DNA of 64,000 nt from Lineus longissimus. Taxonomy: Eukaryota > Nemertea > Pilidiophora > Heteronemertea > Lineidae. A model generated the notes under the pieces. The model saw nothing but the letters and a program-made list of their open reading frames with translations, searched no databases and had not been told where the DNA came from. The stretch lies in assembly GCF_910592395.1 (NCBI RefSeq), contig NC_088323.1:6510001-6574000 (forward strand), in the 5' to 3' direction. The translations under genes and the position numbers were made by a program. Shown here piece by piece: positions 45,301 to 57,300 of the stretch; position 1 is the stretch's first letter; every line of letters begins with the position of its first letter.

Positions 45301-48300
45301 CTTCTTGGGACTCGAAATCCATACTACTATTCTCTCCATTTTCCATTTTCTCCTCTCTCCAACTCACTACTATCGCTATTGACTGCGTAACATACACTAA
45401 CATTCTTTCGCTATCATTGCTAACTTCATTTACTAGAACACTGGGCTCTTTGTAGCCGATTATGTAACCCATAGTGGAAACACCTGACAGCGCCGCCCGG
45501 CATGATCCACGTGCTACTGGCATATTTATAACTCGTAGTAAATAAGGTTGTAAAAATATGCAAATGAGATGCCGTATATGGAAACCATGACGTCACTAAG
45601 CAGTTCTTATTTCTGCTACGGGTGGCGCTGTTGCTTGCTTCTGGAGGCGCTATTCAACCTCTTTAATTGCATAAAATCCTCAAACTGTCAGAAATCGCAC
45701 AAACTGTCAGAGATCATCCAATTGTGCCACATCTCTTCTCTCCGACTTGCCACCACTATCTGACCAGATAAATCTCACAATACTGACTTCGCCACAGCTT
45801 TTATTCTGATAACAACAAGATTCGCCGATGAGTAAGACCATGGTTCTGACGCCACCCTTTACAACCTGCTATGAGCGATACGATTGGGCTGTTCTATCAA
45901 TCGATCGCACAGACGACTAGGATGATATATATCGACAGCTGTTACTAATATAAACTGTCTGAATTTCGCAAACAAATTAAATTCATTGATCGCAGCAAGA
46001 ATTGCAGTGATCTCCGAAAGATTATTTTCATTTTTTTTACTTTTATTTCCAGGGAAAAACACAACAAGATCATTCAACTTGTTAAAACGATTTGTGAGAG
46101 GTTTAGAAGACATATAAATACAAATTTTCTAAGTAATTTTTTACGCCACTTTTGAGTGAATTTTATTTATAAGTTGATTTTTTAAGAAGAGTGGATGTTT
46201 TGGAATACGTGCATTCCCTAACCTCTGTGTATTGTAAGATTTCAGACCTAGGGTACCATGGGGAGATCAGTGCTTACATGGTTAGCTACTAGGTTCATAA
46301 TCAGGAGGTTGTGGGTTCAACTCTCGAAAGGCTCACCACCACTCTTTAGTCTTTGTGCCCTTGAGCAAGGCACTTAACTCTACTTGCTGCTCTCCACCCG
46401 GTTGGCTGGTTTTCCCGAGAGCTAAAACATGCAGCTTGGACTCGGCTGCTACAGCACGGAGCTCTGCAAGTGCAATTTAAAACCTACTGGTTGATGCCAT
46501 GGGCTGAAATCAATTTAACTCATGCAATTGCCTACAGACCAGGCAAACAACCACAGCTGTTACACCATGCAGTTGGCCATTTATTATTTTTATGGTTTGA
46601 ACTAGATTTAGTTCTTTCAATTTCGCAATATATCCTATACTGTATTTCCCACAGGATAAAACCTGAACATGTTTGTGCTTATTTATTTTGCAATACATGA
46701 AATCTACGTTAGAAATTCAAATGTTTTGGTTGAGATACCATAATAATACTTCTTAAGAGTAATTGGTGTAACCATGAAAATAACTACAAAACAAGAAAAT
46801 GGTCACATTTTGCACAAATATATTTTTATAAGTTTGAGACACACCCAATGCTGACCTCATCTTCCAGAGCCAGAACCACATCAGAGCTCAGAAATGACAC
46901 TACCCTACAGTATGACTCATCGTCTCTATCACCTGGGTTACAGGTTGACAAACAGACATTTGAATAGAACAACCTGGTACCAAGGAATAAGGATGCCTTT
47001 GAAAACCAGTGACCATGGTATGACTCACTCTATCACCTGTACGCTAGGTGATAACAATTGATATTTTCAATGAAATAACCTGCTCAGTGTTCATACATGC
47101 GTGACGACCTGAATGACAGGGTGGAGCAGCTGGGTAATCAAAGGGAATCGCTTCACAGCTCAAGTAACCTTGGAAATCAAAATGTAGGCCACAAATATAC
47201 AATGATTTTGAATATCAATGAGAAATCCATTGACTATTTAATTTTTTATCAAGCTCAATTAGCCATGTTATTTGCAATTTGAACAATTGAGCAATCATCA
47301 CACACAACTCAGAATCTGTCACTGTGACTAGCTCGTAACCATGGCAATAGCTTTGGCTCTTCTCAGAGTGGGACACACCCAATAGCTGCCGCTCAGTGTG
47401 AATATAGAAATCATTACAACATTGTTAACCAAGGTGTTTTACGATCTTCCCCCTCCCTGAGCCTCTCCTCATCTCTACTTTCTAAAACGCTAGAAATCGT
47501 TGCTGTTCTGTGCATAAAACAGCAGTCGAGAAAGATCAAAATTAATCTCAGTCACCTGGCCCATCCACAAATAGCACACTATGAGTGAAAAATCCCAAAG
47601 ATATCTGTCTTATCATATGAAATTTCATGCCATCTCTGGCAGAATCTAGAAATAGACAGGTTCAAAAACGTAATGCTTCAATGAGTAATCGAACTAACAC
47701 AGAATCAAAGCAGGTCGGCTTTCTTAACTGCAGGCGGCCAACCTTGAATGCAACCGTAAACATGAAAAAAAAAATAAAAAATTCAGCTTGGTATGTGATT
47801 GAATGATGATACTAACCTGCTGATCGTGACTGTAATGGCCGAACCCCCAACTCAAGCGTTTTAGACTGGTCTTCCTCGAAGGTACAGGAGCCGATTCACT
47901 CCGACGTAACTCCCGTGGCATAGTGTTAGCTTTTCTGGCAAATAATGAAATCGACCTGAGCATCGTGTAGCCTCTCGCCTTCCTCTCGCACATTATTCAG
48001 ATCAGTGCGGGAGATACTCTCGAGGGATCAGGCAAAGGTTTGGCAACGTGACAGAGGTGATATGGTCACAATGATTCTCCCAGTGGGAGACGGAATAGGT
48101 ACATGTATCTACTGCTAAGCCTGAACGTGCAAAACCTAACGAGGCTAGAGGCAGAGTGTCAGGAGGAGACAGGTATGAAATGGTACCTGAATAGTCAAAC
48201 GGCAACCTGTGGGTGAAGATTTCCTCAAGTGGACTGCATTTCCAGAACTTCCCTCACTGCTCAAAAATTCAACTGCACTGAAACGGGCACTGCTCAAAAC

Positions 48301-51300
48301 TTCAACTGGACCCAAACCAGCACCTGAAGACATGTACAATACAACTCCGAAATTTGCGCGAACGAGGTCACATCATGCCTTGGACAAGATTCTGCGAATA
48401 TCCCTCCCTTTGCAAAAGTAGGTACGCAGACTAACGCCCGAAGTGAAAACCTGGAGTATGCTACAATTGCAAAGCTATCAACAAACAAAAGATCGATTTT
48501 GAAACGACTGTTTCATATATAGTATTGGTACTTGACATGTCTGACAGGGTGCTACTACCCACACTCAACTTGTTCAACGAGTTGGTCAAAATAATTTGGC
48601 AACAACTGATCAGCTGACACTGTCCAAGTGCAGCGCCATCTCATGGTTTGGAAGATGACTAGATTTTTAGAGCAAAGCATTTGAAGAGAGATTGTCGCTA
48701 AGTCTTTTGCTATAGCACCGGTAAACATTTTTATTTCTTTTCAATTAAGGAAAACAATTTTTGAGAAAAACGTTGCTGGGTTGGAATTTTGCTCTCGAAA
48801 AGGGCATAAACATGTTAACTTCGTGTAAAATTCTTCAAGATGATTCAGAAGGTCTATCTACCACTGTTGTTTAATCTGGGAGAGTGTAGTAGAATGGGAG
48901 TGGTTGTAATTTCTTTCTCCGCCCTCCCGAGGAATTCCTGAATTTGGAAATCTATAAACAAGGTGTGGGCGTGATCATTAACATGATGTCACCAAAACTG
49001 CCACGTTATGACAGTGCAAAAGTTGTGAACCAGATGGGGAGTGACAATTTGTGTTTCGGTTGTGATGAGATCCGATGCACTTCAACAAGTTGTCAGTTCA
49101 TAAATCTGGGCATATGACTAACTTCGGCAACGAGTTTGGAGTGTGATCGATACTAGTACACCTGCTGGGTGTGCGTACTATCGTCACCAGTGAAAATATG
49201 AATGATGACAATGAGAAAAATTCCAACTGGCATGATCCCCTGCAGGAAATTTGCCACTTTATAAGAAATCTGGAACAAGGATTTATGAAAATCAACTCCT
49301 CTTCAACATTTGCTATCCAAACATCGCCGAAAAATGTGTTTTTCCTTAAGATTTGGAATGAAAAGTGGTATTCGCCCCGATATAGTGTTACTTGAAAGAC
49401 TGTATTAAACAATCCTGAAACTTCGAGTGATCCTTGATACTGGAGTTTTATGTGCTAGACCATGACACACATTTTCAAGGAGGCTGTGGACCTGAATCTG
49501 CAGGGGCAGAGATCTACAGCCAAGTGTTAGGTTCCTGAGACGACCATGCTTACCACTTGCCCTGGCCGGGAGAGGCAGCTAACCATCGCAGGAGAGGAAT
49601 AGGCCTACCACTGCTACTGAACAACTGACTATGAAGCACTTGCACAGACAAGGCACCTACAAAGCAGCAGCTCACAAAATACGACAGTACCTGGCAGTAC
49701 CTGCCAGTCTCACACTCAAATGGTCACCTGAAAACCTCATGTCAGCCTGTCACTCAAATGATGACAGTAGACCAACCTGGCAGTCTGCCACTCGGAACTA
49801 TGTCTGTCACTCAATGAGTCAATGACCGACCCTTAAAACCGGATGCCAGTCTGCCACTGAAACAACAACAGTACTTAAGAAGCTGATGACAGTCTGTAAC
49901 TCAAACAACAACTGTATCCAACTCTATCACTATCAACCTGAGCAAGATGCTACCAGGCTAGCCGGAAAGAACCTAACCTGTAAACTAAGTGACAACAAAA
50001 AACTAGTGAACAACACGGGCCAAAGACATGAAGATAAATGATCTAACGAAAAAAACTCAAAAAGATCCAGAGCATCGAAAGTCATATAAAAGCCAATGCT
50101 TGTACTTTACGGACACGTGCACTGTAAACGACCTTAATACACAGACTCTGTGAACGCCGACTTCTATAGGTCATGTGATCAAGAATAATTACGGCAACAC
50201 TCTGATCTAATCATTCATATTCAATCAATAGAAATAGCAGACAAAATCAATGGATTAATCAAAGTTGACAGAGCGTGGGAAGTTGCATTATCAATCAATT
50301 TACGTACAATGGGTACTGAAATAAACAATAAACAATATACAATCAATCAACGGAAATCTGAGAACTTGAGACCTTAAAAGCTTCATCAAATACAACATTG
50401 TTATAGAATATTTGGCATCGGATAACTTTTGTTCCATTATAGCGAGAAAGTGGATACAAATCGATGACACAGTCTGCAACAGTTTAAGGGTGTGATTGCC
50501 CAAGAACGCCATACTCCCGAGGCCCCAAACTATACTCGCTTCCTGGTCGCTTAGGGAGATTCGATTTGGACGAAATGAGAGGGCTTGGCAAGACTACAAG
50601 CTTGTGCTCTTTATCTAACACCCAAATGTCATTAAAATTCCAGGAAATATGTTCCACGACCTACTTATTTTGTTTATGACTACTAAATTTCATTTTGATG
50701 ATCTGACTTCAAAGCTGGTGGAGCCTGTTAAGAACGACTGGCCAAATGTCCAAGACAGAAATTTGTTGAGAAATGAAAGATACATTAGCCTATATAAAAC
50801 ATAGACATAACAATTAGATTGTACTATCTAACTAGAAAAAGATAAACAATGGAACTGATCTGTTTTTCTTAACTCAATTGATGGCCCAGACTTGATATGA
50901 AACGCTATCCTTCATATTGACTATGATATTGTTGCACATTCCATGTTTTTTGACTCGCCCCAGACTGCGTTGGTGCCAAGTAGTCGCTATCTGACAGGTG
51001 ATAAGCAACATAGACTAAATGAAGGGGGGATTGTCAGAGGAGATGAACTATCTGAGAGCAAATTTTTAAAAGGGGCAAGCAACCATAGGCTGGGACAGAA
51101 TGTGTGCAGGAATATATGTACAAGACGTGCATAGCTACAGGATGGCACAAAATCAGGGACACCAGGCCAGCAGCAGACAACCAAATCAAGCTACCATAAG
51201 TAATCCAAATGAACATACATGTACAGGAAACAGGAAAATAGGGACACTAGCTTCTGACAACGAAATCAAGTTGTCAAAACTCAAAAGCATATACATCTGC

Positions 51301-54300
51301 ATCAAAAACAGAGACACCAGCTCCTGACAACCAAATCAAGTTGTCAAAACCCAAAAGCGTATACATCTACATCAAAAACAGAGACACAAGCTCCTGACAA
51401 CCAAATCAAGTTACCAAAACCCAAAAGCATATACATCTACATCAAAAACAGAGACACAAGCTCCTGACAACCAAATCAAGTTGCCAAAACTCAAAAGCAT
51501 ATACATCTACATCAAAAACAGACACCAGCTCCTGACAACCAAATCAAGTTGCCAAAACTCAAAAGCATATACATCTACATCAAAAACAGACACCAGCTCC
51601 TGACAACCAAATCAAGTTGCCAAAACTCAAAAGCATATACATCTACATCAAAAACAGAGACACAAGCTCCTGACAACCAAATCAAGTTGTCAAAGCCCAA
51701 AAGCATATACATCTACATCAAAAACAGAGACACCAGCTCCTGACAACCAAATCAAGTCGCCAAAAGCAATCCAAAACGCACATACATGTACTGGAAAACA
51801 CGAAAAGAGAGCAAAAGTATCCTGATATGAACACTACAACAACAGAAATATGAATGAAATGAGTAATATCCTGTTTGATATGACACCCATCCCCTGGAGC
51901 AGAGTACACCCCGCCAGCAAATTGGCAGGAATTTCCGCAGGTCATGTGTTAACTTTTCTGATACCAGGTAGCCCGCCACTTCTAACCACTCTACTCAGGA
52001 CTGGCATATTATTGTATTAGAACACTTATAAGTGCCTAGTGAAAGCAAAACAATGCTTATTATTATCATTGACCCATATACCTAAGGAATTGATGGCAAT
52101 TTGTTGACTAAGTTTTTATCATTCTAAAAAGTATCAGTCTGAGAGCAATCAGAGAATCTTGCCTCCAGGGACTGTTCAAAAGTCAAAAGGCTGTTGGAGT
52201 GTCAATGTCGGTCACCTCTGAGGTCCCAGGTTCGATTCCCCATCCAGTCTCAAATGTGATAGAGAGGGTGACTCACTTCGACAGCCCAGGTTTCTTCCTC
52301 CGGGGTCTCCGGTTTCCTCCTGCTTACATCTAAAATCTCCCGATATTGATTACTAGTTAACTGCGGAGCCTAACTTCGTGCTAGTTCCCTTACCTCAAAC
52401 TTTGAGTCAATTACATGCAGGTCCCTCTTCAGACTCGGACGAGTCGGAGCTGCAGGATCCGGTTTTGAACTCGTCAGGTCGAATGAACTTTTTTTGCCCT
52501 TCATCATGATGGAAGATTTCTCGCGATTATATCCACAGAATAACGAGGTTTGTTACCGGCCACAAATGAATTAAAGATTTCCGAAAAATATTTGATGCAG
52601 ACCACTTTGTGGACGTGTCACGCTTTTCGGACAAATCCTGTCATTCATCTAAACGGATGTTTCCCACAAATAAACAACTGATAGCTCAATGACGGCAAAC
52701 TCAAGTCCACGCCAGATAAGTTTCATATTTAAATATATCAGAATCTCCAAGTTCTTATTTCAGAATTGTTTTTCATTTTAATCTCCTTTCCTTATCAGTG
52801 TGGAGTCTTGGTTACCATCGACCGCAAGGAACTCATAACACCCGCCGAGGATTTGAATTCCAAAGTCCAGCTTGATTTCTAACTGCTGACGAATGAGTAA
52901 GAGCAAAAACTACATCCTAGATTTTGTTTTCGAAGACGTTTTGGACTGATTAGTAAAGTGAAAATGAAAGGCAGTACTCTGGTGTACGGTGAACCCAATT
53001 ATTTTCACAAGCACAATATTTTCGAGCGAGGGGATATTGAGTAGAGATGATAGACAAATGTCCACAATTCTTGATTTCCTGAATAAGAGGTCTTTCCAAA
53101 TTGGCAAAGCCCAAGCACTGACTTCTAACAAGCTATCTTAATCCCCTCGAATGATGGCCACTGATTCTATCGAGAAATCTTAGATTGCCACTTCGAACAC
53201 ACAAATGAGTTACATCCTAGTCCAACAACTTTTCGAGTCTATGACTGCGAATGCCTTACAGGTCTAAATATATTTATTGCAGATGACAAGTAAATAATTA
53301 ATACCCTATGTCAAAACCTTCCTGGTTGAAAACCCAAGATCTCGAATCAAACCTGGGGAAAATGAATGGCTCATTGTGGACGAATGGATGGGTCTTTTTC
53401 AATGGTACGAAAACAGAGGTGTCACACTCGTCATGCATGGACAGGACAGTCAAACTGTCGTGATTATGAATAGTTGTCAATACTATCTTTCATGCATTCT
53501 CACTTCCACTGCATGGCATGATTTTTTGATTGTATCGTCTCTTCAGTATTTCAATCCAATTTCAATCAAAATTCTTTTGACATAAAACGAACAAGGCTCA
53601 AATAAAAGTATCACACTGTGTCATATATATAGTTACCCACAAAGTTGTGTACAATGCTAATTCTAATGGAGTTACCATTCCCCTCACATGTGATTGATAT
53701 AAAACAATTCAAACTGCGTATCACAGCATCACAAAACGCGACGAAACTTGAGAGGCTAAATACTTTCACAACGTTTTCACCTACCTCGAATTCATCCTCT
53801 ACATAGGGGAACCCTAGTCCGCAGAATGCCATCCTCTTAGAACGAGTGATCCTACGTCGGTTCATGATTACTTATAAACGCAGCAATCAACACAATTTAT
53901 AGCATTTCCATTAATAGCAATGCAGTTTATTAATTGCCATGATGCTGTCACAACAAATGTTGAAGATTGCAAATTCCTCCAGAATCACATACTGAATTGT
54001 TTGGTTCTTATCCAGTAACCATACAATGTACCATGGTACCATGTACCAATGTACCATTTGGTATGGTAGTCGAGTTACCTCGTGATATTTATCACACACT
54101 TGCCTTCCTCATCCTCGCACCCCAGCAGTCTACGCGAACAACCACCGTATCAAAACGTTCTAATCAGAACAGAAATAAGCAACAATCTTGTCCATTCTCA
54201 ATACAGGCAAACATAACAGGCAAACACATCTTGACGCATCAAGAGTCATACACTTATAGTCACAAAAAACTTGAAACCACCAACTGCTAATTTTTGTTTG

Positions 54301-57300
54301 TGTGTGTGTGGAGGGGGGGGAGGTTATCGGAGACCTTGGTATTGAAAATGGGGATGACCTTGACTCCCAAAGATGACTTGAAGATGCTTTGGCCGTTGCT
54401 TGAGACATCACTTGAAATCAAAAACAGACGACGCAACTTCCTCAGCCGTTGGCACTATCAGTTAAATGTTCACACGCGATGTTGGGCTGGCCAAACTATC
54501 CCATTTCGTTTGGAGGAATTGAATCCATGAAGGTTTTACCTTGCAGATCGATCAAATAGGAAGATCATCTTCAGGTAGTCAATGATTCACATCATCAGAG
54601 TTCTAAAGTGTTGATCAAACAAATCTGACATGCTTGCGGTAACCTAACAAGCCACAGAGCATGCCGTTCTAACACCTGGAAGATTCCAAACGGCAGGTTT
54701 CAATCTCAAGCAGATCAAGCACCTGGTAGTACTACCGACAAACTTTTTTCTGAATGAACCATCAAAGTATCAAGAAGTTTTGCCAGCGTGCAACATAACG
54801 TAGGGAGGCCAGCAGTTTAAGGTGATGTAGCCCTATAGAAACCTTTCAAAAACTTCTAGAGCAAGGTAGGGTGGCTCATCAAAGGTAAGCTGCAAAGGTT
54901 GAGTGGGATGCTCTGACGAATGGCCTTGTGGAGAACACGGAATAGATAGATCGTAAGCGAACATGGAAATGCTGGAAACAACACAAGATAAGCAGCCAAA
55001 GAGAGAAAGTGTGTGATGAGTGAAATCAGTGTGATAAGTCAGAATGAAAGATGACTGGAGGAAAGTGGCCAAAGTCGGACGGAAGTATAGAGGAATTGTG
55101 ACTGACCTGCTACACTCAAGCGGGCTGGAAGGGGCTACCATTGCAAACACATTCACCAACAGGAACAGACTATTGCTCTGACAGCACTGGATATGACCTG
55201 CACCAAATGAGAGAAATCCATACGAAACTGAAAAACACTTCAAAAATGATCCAGAACGGAAGATGGAACAACCTTGCTTCCTGATCCAGTACCACGGCTA
55301 CAATATGGAATACGGAATGTGCTTCTTATCATGAAAACGACTGCTATCAGTCCACACCTCAGCTTCCAAAAAATGTACCTTCCATGCCAACAATTCAAGA
55401 TGGAGAATATTAGGTTATCACACATCAGCTCTTGCATTCTGGCACAACTTCCCACAACATTTCCTGACACAAACTCTCCTAACTGAGTGAACTACCCCAC
55501 AGTAGCCTACGTATCACAACCTTCTCTTCCCCGAACACTGATAAATCTGTCTCCAGCAAGTAATCAGTTTGTTGAAATATCAGGATGTATTTGAAGCCCA
55601 AAGGTTTTCTTGAATTTTGAAATCCAGAGGTTACCTTGGACATCTACACGTACTCCACCGCAACTGCAACTTTGGACAGTTATCGCCAAGATGCAGGAAT
55701 ACCTGATTGTAATGTATCCAGAACCACCAGTGCCCTTCACAAATATCAAGCTAGCTGAAACAGGTGGTTGTTTCAAGGCTGCTGCGGTTCAACGCACCTG
55801 GGAGAATGTCAGAGTCAAACCCACAACCCAACTTCCGAATATCCACTATAGGAACTTTTGCTCCAGCATCAATCAGTGTCTATTCTAACACAGGTGATAC
55901 ATAAAGTCAAACCTTTGAACTAACTGTACGTGAAGGAAAAAGTGTGTCATGAGAAATCCAAAGACGGCCTTCGCAGCACAGATAGTTGTCATGGCACCTG
56001 CAGGGGCTGGCTACTATGTCATATGTTTTCAACTCTCCTCGATGTTGTTGCCTGATAGCACAGAAGTGAAGTACCAGCAACTTTTTTTGCTCCACCGTTG
56101 TTTTCCAGTTCCAAATGGTGCGATCCATGTCCTTGTGTTCGATTTTTACACGTACCGGTAACCTGCACTGTAATGTCACAACCACAGAACCATCATGATA
56201 TTCCAATATGTTGTCCCAAGTAATTTTTAACCAACTTCGGTTATACAAGCTGAAAGGTCACTGTTAATGGGTACTCTCAATTTGTTGGTAACATCACTCA
56301 TTCAACAACATTTTACACTCCAACATCGCTACTTCAGGAGAGGTGGTTCAATAAATTGACCGCAATTTCAAAGTTAGCAAAGCTTTGACATGGCAGTATT
56401 ATCATGATGTGGGGCCATTACAGTAAAATTTCGTGGATAGGTTTAACAACTAACATGCAGTATTTTCTTCCTCATCCAAGGGGTAGATCCAGTAAAGGCT
56501 CCAACCCCCAAAAGGCTTCTGAAGAATGCTGAATCCTCGTCGGTTTGCATCCACTTCAATGATCAAAAGGCCTTTTGGCCATAAAAACTTGAAATAAGGA
56601 GCAACTGTTGTTCTGAAGAAGAACTTGAATACACCTAAAGGATAATTTGAGTCCTCTTCCTGCATAAAGAGCAAAAGAGGGGAGACCAAACTCCTGTCGG
56701 TAACAATGATACACTCTTACCTTACAATAGTGATCAGGCAGATCAACTGGATAATACAAGACTGGACGAGGGGGTCTTTCCTTGAGCGCCGGGATGCAGA
56801 AAGTCAGTTGTGCCATGCCCATCGTCATTGTTAATAAGATCCAATTCTAGATGTTACAACAGCCGGGAAGATTGTTTTCTACAATTTCAATGATAGTCCT
56901 GGCGAATTTGTCAAAAGCATTCGTAGCAAAGTCTTTAGGTTTACAAATTACATTGTCACGAGATGGAGAGGAGGTCAAAATCTTATCATTTCCTGTGTTA
57001 TTTCTTGCAGTTGCACCTATGCCAACATGAACAACTTGAATTTGGCTCCTAACGATATGAGTCATGTGTATATCGGGGTGACCTCTGTCACACTTGTGCC
57101 AGTTTCAGCAGGCAAAGACAACGAAAGTAATTTCCTGAGATTGAGAGGTTGTCCTAAAGCATAAATTCCACACTATGTTTTTGTAGGCCAACTTGGTTGA
57201 TATCACATTGACCCTTTTGCAGCAATAGTGCATCCTCTTGTCAGACTTTTCAATGGAAATTTATATTTCATCCCTGAATCAAGAGGAATTGACCTGAGCT

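Noticed and set aside
44929-45390. 153-codon plus-strand frame inside the NOSTRIN upstream region
   Set aside because: Composition looks non-coding, no homology recognised, opposite strand also open.
45380-45523. Minus frame from 45523 ending GAA with GTTAGC
   Set aside because: In phase 0 but the donor is poor and the upstream context unconvincing.
48189-48339. Possible seventh NOSTRIN leader exon
   Set aside because: Phase 0 but a weak donor (CAG followed by GTACCA) and low-complexity peptide; left as a remark only.
56153-56248. Possible NOSTRIN leader exon MYNRSWLKITWDNI
   Set aside because: Phase 0 with a moderate donor (CCG followed by GTACGT); one in three frames would fit by chance, so not listed as an exon.
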